A DNA stretch of 64,000 bases from Strongyloides papillosus (GCA_005656395.1 SRSI01000043.1:186001-250000), one strand, 5' to 3'. Shown: positions 40,300 through 51,969, counted from the first letter of the stretch. Notes: a model not told the origin generated them from the letters alone. Program-made: numbers and translations.

Positions 40300-41110
40300 T
40301 ATAGAATATGTCCTCCACTATTGAAATCATTATTTAAAAAAATGAAATAATTTTCAATTATTAAAGAATGCATAATTCTTTCTACATTGTTTCTAAATTT
40401 TCAAGGATCAAAATTAGAAAGACTTTTAAGTATACGTAATTCATTTGTCAGGAAGCTACACAACCATTGGAAAAATAATAAAAAATTACTTATTATTTAC
40501 ACCAACATTGAATTTAGTATGAATTCAATAATTTTTTCTTTTGAGAACGTAGGGATGTTGTAACATATTATAATAAATTATGTTCAAGTAATTTTAAAAA
40601 AATAAAAAAGCAAAAGGAGTTGAAGATCACGGGTGCAAAACTAAAATGGAATATCATTGAGAACAGCAAATTATAATTATCAAAATATATTTAAAACATC
40701 ATTTTCAGTGGTAGTATTTGCAGAACACCATAGGATTTTGACTTTTCTATTTCTCAGTAAATGTCTTTAACATTTTTAGAAAAAAAGTAAGTTTTAAAAA
40801 GTTTAAGAAAGATTTTTTAAGCTTTTAACATAAATGAATGGATATAGGAAACTTCATAAAGTAGACACATATCAAAAAGATTCTTTACTTTCAACATTTA
40901 CTAAAATTTAAGCAATTTAGAGGTGTTAATTTAAACTTATTTCACTTAAAATTGATAATATTGTGACACATTTTGAAGGAATTTATATCTTAGAGAAAGC
41001 TAGTCTTCTAATTAAGAAAACGTGTGACAACTTGTTAATTAATATAATTAGAACAGCGCGATTCATGTAGGTAGTGGCTCTAAATATGTTCAAATGATTT
41101 AAAAAAACAA
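40300..41110 (+). pseudogene. CAP (SCP/TAPS) gene relic C
   Basis: Begins with a TCCTCCACTATTGAAATCAT segment equal to the CAP leader, then a decayed signal-peptide region (ATAATTCTTTCTACATTGTTT) and, further on, degraded exon 2 blocks near 40850-41100. Multiple stops and frameshifts. It lies between astacin copies 2 and 3 in the position expected for the pair. Confidence 0.65.
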
Positions 41111-41622
41111 TAAATATAGACATTTGTTTTTTTTTGTAAGAGACGAAAATATTTATGATGTCTTCTAATTTTCACCAAGAGAAGATGATGGAACTTATAG
41201 AAATAATATTCACCCCATTAAATTGAAGTTCCTTTGTATCCTTAATTTATTTTTGCGAAAAAAAAGTTTGTAAAGTAAGAATGATTATTTATGTGAAGAA
41301 TTATTCGTGTGATATCTTGAATATTTTAGTAAAAAAAAAAGTTAAAAGAATATATTTCTTAAACAAACAACCTACATATTTGTTTGAAAAATTCGATGAG
41401 ATAGGCATATATTAATTAAAAATGATTAAAAAATTTCGTTTTTGACTTCAAAAATATAATTTAAATAAAACAACCATGCTTTCAAATCTTGAATGAGAAA
41501 GTATTTTTAAATAATTTTATAAAATTAAATTGCATAAAAACTAAATTTATTTACTCATTTCAAACTTCAAAAATAAAAAATTGACTTTTCTTTATTTAAA
41601 CAACCTAGGTGTTCAACAGTAT

Positions 41623-41672
41623 TGTTTACTTGATCATAATTCAATTTTTTTAAAAGTATTTATATGATGAAA
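41623..41672 (+). promoter_or_regulatory. shared astacin-array promoter block, copy 3
   Basis: TGTTTACTTGATCATAATT, T-rich tract, then GTATTTATATGATGAAAT, about 50-100 nt upstream of the ATG at 41721; closely matches copy 1. Confidence 0.4.
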
Positions 41673-41720
41673 TTTTAGCATTTTTTTTCCGATTTATTTT
41701 TGAATATTTAATTTATTATA

Positions 41721-42943
41721 ATGAAGCTATCACTTTTGCTTGCTTTAATATTGGTGTTAAACATATTGCAAAATGTAATATATAAATATTATAAATAAAC
41801 ATGTTTGTTTAGGTAGCCGATGGCAAAAAATCCAAGAAAACGAAAAAGCCACCCCCATATAAAATACCTCCTTATCCTATCAGACCGAAACCTGTCATGT
41901 ATTACACTCATCAAGAAATTAGCCATCATATAATTCATAATATTGATGAAACATTAAAATATTTAAGTCAAACGACATGCTTAAACTTCAAAAAACAAAA
42001 CAACAGTGTTAAAAGAATAGGTATTAATTTTTATCTTCAAAACTTTAGTAAAGTTGAATTATCCACTAAAAAATATAAGCCTACAAATGTGTACTTGAAA
42101 GATAGTATAATCAATGACACCAGAGATCTTTATTTTTATATGGGCCTTGCACTTGGATTAGTACCAGAAATTACACGTAATGATAGTATACATTATCTAG
42201 AGGTTCTTGAGGAAAATCTTTCGAAGACAAATTTTGAAAAATATTATAAAGTAAAAAAGTATGGAAATAAAATTTTAGCTAGTACTAGTTTTGACTATTA
42301 TTCTATGATGCTTTCTTCTCCGTTCTTTAAAAGTGAAAATGAAGACTTAACATACATATTTAAATCTTACTTGTCTAAATATTTTATAGAATCTGTGTTC
42401 ACTACAGAGGACTTTAGTTACAGTGATATTAAACGTTTATGGTATTTACATTGCAGCAATAAGTATAGAAAAAAGAAAAAATGTAAGCATGGCGGATTCT
42501 ATTTGGAACACCTTAAAAAATGTGAATGCCCTCTACCATTTACTGGAAAGGAATGTGAGAAATTATTTAAAAATGAAGAAAGTTGTGGTAAGACACAGGA
42601 ATTCTTAGCAGATTCATCTCAAAGAAATCATACAATAAAAAATATTCAATCTTCTTGTACTTATTCAATAAAATCAAAAAAGGGAAAAAAAGTGAGATTT
42701 AAAATTTTTAACTTGAATTTTACACAGAGACATCTTTGCAATATCGGTTTCAAACTTGAAGTTAAATATCGTAAAGATAAAAGTGCAACAGGTCTTGGTT
42801 TGTGTGATAATTATAATGATATTTCCTTTCCCCCATTAAGCAGTGAAATATATCTTGTTTTTAATGATGAAGGAAGCAATAGGCTAGAGTTTTCCTACAA
42901 TGAGGTTGAAGAAAATGAAATAAAACAGTATGCAGATATATAA
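41721..42943 (+). CDS. astacin-like pseudoprotease 3 (astacin-EGF-CUB)
   Basis: Exons 41721-41774 and 41813-42943, phase 0, 38-nt intron (donor GTAATA); 394 residues, slightly longer at the C-terminus than its neighbours. Signal peptide MKLSLLLALILVLNILQN, Lys/Pro linker (PPYPIRP), astacin domain, EGF-like module and CUB-like domain. The active-site position reads FYMGLALGLVPEITR; no zinc ligands and no catalytic Glu. Met-turn FDYYSMML. The frame is open throughout. Among the four, it is closest by eye to copy 1 in the CUB region (KTQEFLADSSQRNHTI against KTQTFEAELSKRNHTI). Confidence 0.8.
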
Positions 42944-43399
42944 AATAAGCTTAAATTGATGTTTTAAATTTTTAAGATGCGATACTTTATATGTCATGCT
43001 TGTATTAATTTATTCTAGACAAATAAAAATAAAAAAAAACGAAAATCCATAGTTATTATTATTATATAATTTGGCCTTATCAGCAAAAATTATTAAATTT
43101 CAACTTTCATTTTGATTGAACGAATATGTTTCAATAGAATCTTAAAATTCCATGTTTTTTCTACAGAGAGTTTCAAAAAAAGATGACACACATAACATCA
43201 AGTATTAATATTTTTATTGATTTGATGAAGCGTTTTGAAACATCGATTACTATGTAAATTATTAACGAGTAAGTTTAAAAATAATTAAAATTCATTAACA
43301 GCTAATATTTCAACAAACGTAGTTAAAGTAAAAAATGTTTATATGAATTGTTTGATTACCCTTTTATTAAACATCAAATTTTTAATCAATTTTGATATA

Positions 43400-44275
43400 T
43401 AATAGGTCTTCCACTATTAAAATCTTTATTTAAAAAAATTAAATAATTTCCAATTATCAAAGAATGCATAGTTCTTTCTACATTGTTTCTAAATTTTCAA
43501 GGGCCAAATTTAGAAAGATTTTTAAGTGTATGTTATTTTTTTGGCAAAAGTCATATCTTTCTTTGAAAAAGGAATACAAAATTATTTATTATTTACACCA
43601 ACATTAAATTTTGTATGAACTCAATAATTTTCCATCTAAACAGCATAACGATGTAGTAGTATATTAAGATAAATTGCAATTAAGTAATTTTTAAAAAGGT
43701 AAAAAACAAAAAGGAGCTGAAGATCGTGTGTATATTAATTTAAATGAAAAATCACTACAAATTACAGGATGCAATTGTCCAGATATATTGAAATCAAATA
43801 CTTTCAGTGGTAAGATTTGGAGATAATTATGGACTCGTTGTAGCTTTAATTGTTTCGTAGTAAATGGCTTTAAAATTTTAAAGAAAGGAGTAAGTTTTAA
43901 TTAGTTTAGAGAAAGATTTGTGACGTTTTTAACGGAATTAAATGGATATAGAAAACTTTCTGGAGTAGAACCATCTCAAGAAGATTCTTTGCTTCAGAAA
44001 TTTACTAAAATTCAAGCATTATGGAACTACTAATCTAAAACTATTCGATTTAGAAGTGCTAATATTGTAAGATGCCTTGGTGCAATTATTGAATTGAAAC
44101 AAGTTAATTTTTTTGTTTAAAAATATGCTTCGAAAAATGCCAGTGAATATAATTGGAACAGTAGAATTAATGTAGGTGCTGATATTAAATATGTTCAAAT
44201 GATTTGAAAAAACAAGAAATATAGACATTAACGTTTGTGTAAGATGTGAAAGCGTTTTGGTCCACAAAGTGTAGT
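43400..44275 (+). pseudogene. CAP (SCP/TAPS) gene relic D
   Basis: Starts with the GGTCTTCCACTATTAAAATC leader, followed by decayed signal-peptide sequence; from 43700 on, blocks of exon 1 end and exon 2 (ATATTGAAATCAAATAC, GGAGTAAG donor, GAATTAAATGGATATAG) match the intact CAP gene. Stops and indels abolish the frame. It is followed at 44436 by the hAT element. Confidence 0.65.
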
Positions 44276-45060
44276 ATAATTATTTAGAAATAAAACAACA
44301 ATTATTTATAAAATTAATTTATTAAGAATAAGAGTAAAATATCAATAATATTGATAATAATAACAGTAGAAATATTTCAGAGGGAGTTCTTAGAATATAT
44401 CTAAGATCCTAAACATTTTTTCCTTAATTGGTATGCGGACATGGGCATTTATCACTTATCACTGATAATATTATCAGTGATACATTTATCAGTGATAAAA
44501 CTTATCAGTGATACATCTATCAGTGATAAAACTGATGAGTGATAAGTTTTGACAAAAATCACTGATTATTTTGGAACATACTATCTGATCAGTGATAAAT
44601 TATTTCTTCTGACTTTGAACGATGATAAAAAATGTAATGTTTTTTTTATGACAGATAATATTGCAAAAGTTATTTTATCTTTGATATTAAGACTTAAAAG
44701 AAAATTTATCAATGATTTTTGAATAATGTTTTATCTTCCATTGATGAATAGTATATTTTTATTAAATAATAAATAAAAAATTTTTTTACAAATATAATAG
44801 TTTTTTCTGGACGAATAAAATTTTAAAAATCACATGCCATTTTAAAAATAATATAAACAGTAATGCGAAACGAATTTTTAATTATAAACATTTTATCAAT
44901 TATACAGTTTTATTTAAGTTAGACTTTTGAAAAATATTTTGTATTTTAAAATTACAAATCTTTTAATTACTAAAATTGTTTAAAATATTTATTATAACAT
45001 CACATAAAACAGATTTAAATGTTATTTAATGAAAAATTTATAAACAGTTTCATTTTTACA

Positions 45061-45804
45061 GTCTCCATAGATGTACGCGACTTTCTGCCGTCTAATAACA
45101 TTTTCGAATAAGAAAATATTCTCTCTACTCTAGCAATAGACGCAGGTGTTGTAATAATTCCTTTGTAATATTTTTGAAGATTTATATTTTCAAATTCAAA
45201 GTATGGTTGAGTTTGAAAATATGGATCCGAAAAAATTACAGAATTGACATCTTTATTATTTTTTTTTCTTAGTTCTGATATGTAACCATCATCATCTTCA
45301 TCATTATGAACTGAATCATTTCCATTATTTAAATTAAACTTTTTTGTAGCATATTAATAACAGTTTCTTTTTCTGACGATGTTGGACAAAGTCTTTTATC
45401 TACATTTGAATTAAAAAATGCAGAAATGTAGAAAATTGAGTTTTTAAATATATCTAAAACATCAGAAAATCTTTTTTTTGCAGCTTAAAGATATGCATTT
45501 TTAAATTTATCTCTTATTTTTAATTTTTTTACCAAAAAATCTAGTTTACCTAAGATAAAAACAGCATTTTTACTTTTTCAATTTTAATAACATTATTATC
45601 ACTATTAACTGTATTTCTTTCTCTTATTTTAAAAATTGATGTATACAAAAATCATATATAAACTTTTTCTTTAAGTGTTTGAATTTCCTCTGATAAAGAT
45701 GCAAAAGTATCTTCAAGAATTGCTATTCTTTCAAGCATCTCGGCAATTTTTTCAAAAAGATATTCTTCCTGTTTATTTGTATTATTAACTGGCTGTGGTG
45801 GCAT
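45061..45804 (-). pseudogene. hAT transposase relic
   Basis: On the minus strand an ATG at 45804 opens about 50 codons with a coiled-coil-like pattern (EKIAEMLERIAILED) before a stop. Further on, near 45200-45080, the hAT C-terminal dimerisation signature is legible (TTPASIARVERIFS followed by RKS). Between them frames are broken, and a BED finger and most of the RNase-H core are missing. It is an internally deleted, inactive copy. Confidence 0.7.
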
Positions 45805-45972
45805 TTTTATTGTAAAATTATTATTGACAAACTTTTAAAATTTTATCAGTCAATCAAAATATAAATAATATTTGTAAAAAAATTTTTATTCATTAATTTA
45901 TCAAAACATTTTAAATATTCCTTAATTGAAAATAAAACTTTATTCAAAAATCACTGATAAATTTTCTTTTAA

Positions 45973-46524
45973 CACATTGACTGCCGTGTGCATTACTGGG
46001 TATGCACGTCTTTGAATTTCTAGTTTTCTGTACAAGTAGTATGATTTTCGATTTTTTTCTGTTAGTAATTGTTAATAAGAAAAGTTTTATCAATGTTAAT
46101 AGTATTTTCAGCTCTATTCCCATCTTTGTTGTTTTCCACCAGCACTTTTTAAGCTTAAATCCGGGTGGTATTGCAAATTTATCTTAAATCATACTATTTT
46201 TACGAATGAAAGAGATGATTCGGAATAAGGGCGAACATTGTTGAACAGTTATTTATTGCAGTTTTTTTGGAATAAAAGTTATTTCTAAATATGATAACAA
46301 TAAATAAACACATTTTGTAGATTGATCATTGGATTCACTGAAATGTGAAACTGAATTTCACCGTAACCAACACCCTAATTAAATTAAGTTCGACAATGAA
46401 CGCCCTTATTCCGAACCATCTCCTTCGTTTATTAGCAGAAAAGAATCGAAAACCATACTACTCGTACAGAAAATTAGAAATTCAAAAACGTGCATACCCT
46501 GTAATGCACACGGCAGTCAATGTG
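45973..46524. mobile_element. piggyBac-type MITE nested in the hAT element
   Basis: 552 bp bounded by inverted repeats beginning CACATTGACTGCCGTGTGCA and flanked on both sides by TTAA (45969-45972, 46525-46528), the target site of piggyBac elements. The inverted repeats reach about 60 bp with few mismatches, and a second inverted pair lies internally (GGAATAAGGGCG against CGCCCTTATTCC), so most of the element can fold back. No transposase. It interrupts the hAT copy and is therefore younger. Confidence 0.8.
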
Positions 46525-47328
46525 TTAAATCTTAATACCAAAGAATATCAAAGATAAAATAACTTTTCCATTATTATCTGTGATAATAGTACATCACATT
46601 TGTTATCATTGTTCATTGTAGAAGAAGCGAACTTATCACTGATAAATTTTTATCACTGATCAGATAGTATGTTCCAAAATGATCAGTGATTTCTGTCAAA
46701 ACTTATCACTGATAAGTTTTATCACTGATAGATGTATCACTGATAATATTATCAGTGATAAGTGATAAATGCCCATGTCCGTTGGTATGGTTTTTTCAGT
46801 TCTTCTCCTCATTAAAGATTCTGCACTTTCTATTTATCTATGTAATGGATTTTTCTATTTATGGCTTACTTGATTATTATCTTAATGGATATAATTAATC
46901 ATCTTTCATTTAATTCCATATGTCCGAATTTTGGGTTACTACCGAATTTTAAATCTTTAAAACTTTTATGGAAGGATATATGTTGCTTTATTATTTTCGC
47001 TAACTGGAGGTCATAAATAATACATAAAGAATGTTGTTATATTGAAGTAAAATATTTTTATCTTTATAATTTATTTTAAGCAGCTGTGCTGATTAAAGTA
47101 GTAATATTTTTACTTTATTAAATATTTATTCATGTGATATCCTAAATATTTCGGGAAAAATAGTTGAAACAAATATTTTTTTACATGCAACCTTCTCATC
47201 CACTTTTGGTAAGCCGGGGTATGGAACATTTGTATTATTAATACAAAATTAATGAAGCATTTTATTTTTAACTTCAAAAATAAACTATTGAATTCTTTTA
47301 TTTTAATAACCTAAGTATTTAATAATCT

Positions 47329-47380
47329 TGTTTACTTGATAATGATTCAGTTTTTATGAAAGTATTAATACAACAGAATA
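47329..47380 (+). promoter_or_regulatory. shared astacin-array promoter block, copy 4
   Basis: TGTTTACTTGATAATGATTCAG, T-rich tract, then AGTATTAATACAACAGAAT, ending about 30 nt before the ATG at 47411; closest to copy 2. Confidence 0.35.
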
Positions 47381-47410
47381 TCTTAGTTTTGTAATTTATT
47401 TTTTATTAAA

Positions 47411-48602
47411 ATGAATCTATCGCTTTTGATTGTTTTTATAACATTGCTGTGTATTTTACGAAATGTAAGATATCAATGTTAAAAATAATGTTTTAGTTTA
47501 GGTAGTTGAAAGCCAAAGCTCTAGTAAGACGACAAAGCTCACGACAACAAAACTACCTCCTTATCCTACCAGACCAAATTTCGTTAATTATTATGTTTCG
47601 AGTAAACTCGGAGATGAATTGATTCGACTAATTGAAAGTGAATTATCAAAATTAAGTAAAAAAATATGTTTGAAATTTAAAAAACAAAGTTCAAAAGCTA
47701 CAAAAATAGGTATTAATTTTTATTATGGTAGAAATAATAATGTGAAACTATCTGATAGTGAAAACAAGCCTACAACAGTGTTTTTGAAAAAAACTGTAGC
47801 TAAAAATACTAATGAATTACTTTTTTCCATTGGTCTTGCACTTGGATTAGTATCAGAAATTACACGCAAAAATAGTAACGTTTTTGTAAAAGTTTCAAAA
47901 GACAATATGTTAGAATCAGATTTTGAAAAATATTATGAAATAAAAAAGTACGATACAAAAACTATAGCTAATACTAGTTTTGACTTTTATTCCAAGATGC
48001 TTCCCTCTCCGTACTTTAGAAGTAATAACGGACAAAAAACATACGCATTTTTACCAGACTTGCCTCAATATTATGAAAAAAATATAAATCGTACAGAGTT
48101 TTTTAGTTACAATGACATTAAACGTTTATGGTATTTATATTGCCGTGATAAGTGTGGAAAAAAAAATGATTGTAAAAATTCTGCATATTTTAAAAATGAT
48201 TGTAACCACTGTCAATGTCCTAAACCATTTGCTGGAGACAAGTGTCAGCACATATTAAAAAACGATAAAAGTTGTGGTAGAACACAAATATATTTTATAT
48301 CTTCAGAACGAGAAATTCATGAAAAAGAAAATATCCAATCTTTTTGTTCTTATGTAGTAAAGGGAGAAAATGGAAAGAAAGTGAAATTTGAAATTTTGAA
48401 TTTGAAATTATCAAGAGAAGATGCTTGTGATAAAGGTTTTGGGGTGGAAGTTAAATATCGTAAAGATAAAGGTGCGAGAGGTCTTTTTTTATGTGACAAT
48501 CACACAGATATTTCCATTCCCGCATTAAGTAATGAAATATATTTCACTTTTTCAGACACAGGAAAAAATATGCTAGAGTTTCGTATCCAAGAAGTCAAAT
48601 AA
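47411..48602 (+). CDS. astacin-like pseudoprotease 4 (astacin-EGF-CUB)
   Basis: Exons 47411-47464 and 47502-48602, phase 0, 37-nt intron; 384 residues. Signal peptide MNLSLLIVFITLLCILRN, Ser/Thr/Lys linker with PPYPTRP, astacin domain, EGF-like module (CGKKNDCKNSAY...CPKPFAGDKC) and CUB-like domain. The former zinc site reads FSIGLALGLVSEITR; no His ligand or catalytic Glu survives. Met-turn FDFYSKML. It stands directly upstream of the only intact CAP gene, so this is the best preserved example of the astacin-CAP unit. The shared 3' flank (TTCAGTAAAAATGATTAA) is seen after the other copies too. Confidence 0.8.
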
Positions 48603-49130
48603 AACAAGCTTTTTAGATATATAATTTAAGCTTAAATTGGTATTTAAACTTTTTAAGAAACCATACTTTCTACATTATGTTGTTATTATATTATTGTAAA
48701 TGAATTTATTATGAATAAAACTAAAAATCTGTAATTATTTTAATTATGAAATATCTAAATATATCTGGCTTGTTCAGTAAAAATGATTAATCTACAACTT
48801 TTATTTTGCTTGAATAAAAACGCTTTGAATACTATCATTATATTTAATTTTACATTTTAAAGAAATTTTTACAAAATTTGATAAATATAATGTCAAATGT
48901 TAATATTTTTATTAATTTAATAAAACATTTTGAAATATCAATTACTATGCAAATTAGCAAAGAGTAAAGCTAAAAAATTAAAATTAATTAATAGCTAATA
49001 TTTCAACAAGCGTAGTTAAACTAAAAATTGTTTATACAAATTGTTTGATTACCCTTTTTTTGAATTTCAAATTGTTAATCAATTATGATATATAATAGGT
49101 TTTCCACCATTGAAATCACCATTGGAAAAA

Positions 49131-50162
49131 ATGAAATATTTATTGAATATTAAAATATGCATAATTCTTTCTACACTTTTTTTAAGTATTCAAGCCAACA
49201 AACCAAGTAGATCAAAAAGTCTCGGTAGTTTAAATTCTTTAAGATCACAAAATGTTGAAAATTTAAATCTCAAAAGATCAAAAAGCGTTAGTCATTTAAG
49301 TCTCAGAAGACCACAAAGTGTCAGTAATTTAAGTCCAAGAAGACCATATAGTCCACTATGTAACAAATTCACAATTGTATATTATTTGTATAAAAGTAAA
49401 CCATTGTATGACTGCAACGGTTTCTTTTTTAAATGGTATCGCGATGCAGTAGGATATTATAATGAACTATGTGCTGGTAAAATCGATAGTGAAAATACAA
49501 TACCAAACAAAGCTATAGATCCTAGAACATTAGACCCAGAAGGATTACTTTATAAAATGGAAGAATTTAGATATCCAGATATAATAAAATCAAATCCTTT
49601 CAGTTATCGTATTTGGACAAGAATATGGGATAATTGTGATTTCTATTGTTTTGCAGCATATGATTTTAAATTTCTCAAAGAAGGAGTAAGTTTTTAATAT
49701 TATAAGGGGGAACTTTTTAAGTTTTTGACAGAAATAAATGAATATAGAAGACTTCATGAAGCACCTCCACTTAAAGTAGATCCTTTACTTCAAAAATATG
49801 CTACTCTTCAAGCTAAGAAGAGTTGTTCATTTATTCCCCCGATTCCATTTAAAGAGAGTAAATATGTAGGATATATCGGGGCAGCTTATATTTTAGAAAA
49901 AGCAAGTCTTCTAGTTAAGAAGATGTACGACAAATTTCTCAGTGAATATAATTGGAACAGTAAGTTTCATGTAGGTGGTGGTGCTAGATATAGTCAATTG
50001 ATTTGGAGAAAAACAAGAAAAATAGGAATAGGTGTTTGCGGAAGAGATGATCATATTTTTGTTACTTTCTTATTTTTACCGAAAGGAGGTTATGGAAATT
50101 TTGAAAAGAATGTTCGTCCCGTTGGACAGAAACATATTTATTTGTATAATTTTTTCGCATAA
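49131..50162 (+). CDS. secreted CAP (SCP/TAPS) protein with repeat-bearing N-terminal extension
   Basis: Exons 49131-49685 and 49722-50162, phase 0, 36-nt intron; about 331 residues. Signal peptide MKYLLNIKICIILSTLFLSIQA; then a degenerate repeat (units such as RSKSVSHLSL, RPQSVSNLSP, RRPYSPL); a Cys-poor linker of about 100 residues; and in exon 2 a CAP domain: FLTEINEYRRLHEAPPLKVD, an EYNWNS segment, and ARYSQLIW like the CAP GHFTQxVW signature. CAP proteins are abundant secreted products of parasitic nematodes. The usual tetrad is partly lost (HNxxR reads INEYR; GHF reads ARY). ATG 49131 is preferred; upstream TATAATAG at 49091-49098 could be a splice acceptor. Confidence 0.85.
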
Positions 50163-51089
50163 CGGCTTTTGAAAAAAGTAATGATATTTTCATTTTGTTA
50201 AGTTTTTCATTGTACTCCATTCTAAATATTTGAATTTAAAAAAAGCTTAAAAATTACTTTATATAGTATTGGATTAATTTTTATTTACATTTAAAATAAT
50301 GCAACATAATAAAACAAAAAAATGTATTAAAAATAAAAATTTTAATTTAATAATAAGACAATAATTTTTTCATTCCACTCCAACCAAAATTGCGACGTAT
50401 ATACCAATCAATAAGTACTACTAAAATGTAATTTTGACTTCGTTAATAAATTAAGATAGTAATTTTAAATTTTCAATTTAACGAAGAATTGTTTGGTAAT
50501 AGCCAAAACTTTTTCTATCTTTATCTAAGCGAAATCCATTAATAAAAAATAAATGTAGTTCTTGTTTTTAAAAAATTAAAAATAGAAAGTAAAGTATAAT
50601 ACTATAAATATGAAAGTATAATAAGCAAATTCTTGTAACTATAATATGTTAGTTGAAGTAAAAATTTTGAAGATAGATGTGTGGTACATCTTAATTTATG
50701 TTATAATACCGACAAATTCTCCTTTCCTTATTAACGTGTAAATAAACATCTTTTTTTCAAACAGAAGTAAAATATTAAAAGTGTAAAGATAATATCTGGT
50801 TAGCGTTTATTACTAACTATAATAGCTATAAGTGGCCACCTTAAGTTTTACAATTAAAAAGAAACATAAATATATTAAAAACTTACTTATACAGTTTAAA
50901 CTATTCGTTAAGCAATGAAATAATATTACAAGGTATAAGACTTATATAGTATAAAAAACGATGACATAAGAAGATTAGTAAAAAATTAAATACTACAATT
51001 AATATATATTCTTATTCAGACATCTAGTATTAATTTTGAATTCTTTTATAGAAGGTAAATAAAATTAGATAAAACAGTTGTGAAATATA
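50163..51089. other. AT-rich intergenic spacer
   Basis: Downstream of the CAP gene; AATAAA-like sequences near 50300 could end its mRNA. No coding region or repeat is seen. Confidence 0.45.
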
Positions 51090-51969
51090 CAGGGTGGGCC
51101 AAAAGTCACATCACAGTTGCATCAAACATTTTATAACTGTTATAACTTTTTATGTAGTTGACGTATTGCCATGATATTATATGCATTTTGTAAAAAATAA
51201 TTTAAAAAATAATATATCATAAGATCGATTTCAAGAATGATATTCTAGAAAAGTTACATAAAGTTAAATCAAAATGTTTAAATTTTTGTCTAAAAGATGT
51301 ATCTTATATTGTTTCAATTAATTAAAAAATAAATGCTTGATGTTGAAAAAGTTAGTTTAAAGCATATTTCTTCTTAAAATGTTTCGTCTTTACCATATTA
51401 CTTTTTTATATTTTTCTGCTATTGCCACTTCAGTATGAAAATATTTTATTGGGGAAAGATTAAAAATAGTTCTTTATTATTATACCAACAAATGATCAAT
51501 TGCTAAAACACAAAATTAGCCAGATCCTATTACAATGTGAGCTAAGTTGCATCAAAACGCGCAATATTATAATGGTAAACAATTTCAAAAAATCATATAA
51601 ATCATTTTAAAAATAGTAATAAATAATGCTTCAGAAAGTGCACGTTTATGCAAAGAATCAGGTAATGGTTACCAAAAGATATCTCTTTTCATACAGAATT
51701 GTATAAAATATTGACCTACTATAAAATTTATTCATGCATTTTAAACTTTAAAAAAATTTAAATTAAATAAAAAAATATTTTCTTTCAATTGTCAAATATT
51801 GAAAAATTATGTAACTTTTTTTTATGTTCATTCTTCAGAACGATCTTGTAATATATTATTCTCTAACAAATTCTTTACAAAATGCGTATAATACCATAAA
51901 AATATTTCACCTACAGTAAAAGTTATAAAGTTTATTTTGCAACTGTGATGCATATTTTGGCCCACCCTG
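51090..51969. mobile_element. Tc1/mariner-type MITE with long inverted repeats
   Basis: Ends CAGGGTGGGCCAAAAGTCAC and the near complement TTTTGGCCCACCCTG, flanked by TA on both sides (51088-51089, 51970-51971). The two arms are similar over about 150-200 bp (matching ATCACAGTTGCA, TTATAACTTTT, GCATTTTGTAAA, AAGTTACATAA blocks). No transposase. 880 bp. Confidence 0.85.

Larger units (their letters stand above)
44436..46781 (-). mobile_element. hAT-family transposon (decayed) with long terminal inverted repeats
   Basis: Flanked by the 8-bp duplication TTGGTATG (44428-44435 and 46782-46789). Terminal inverted repeats start CGGACATGGGCATTTATCAC and extend about 150 bp with small differences; they contain many copies of ATCACTGAT/ATCAGTGAT, which look like subterminal transposase-binding motifs. 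A degraded hAT transposase is on the minus strand. Total 2346 bp, of which 552 bp is a nested TTAA-flanked insertion. It lies between CAP relic D and astacin copy 4. Confidence 0.9.

Noticed and set aside
44019..44267. 82-residue minus-strand frame
   Set aside because: It is antisense within CAP relic D; the plus-strand homology to the intact CAP gene explains the sequence.
46345..46557. 70-residue frame near the end of the hAT element
   Set aside because: It lies across an arm of the TTAA-flanked MITE, whose inverted repeat explains it; no protein resemblance.
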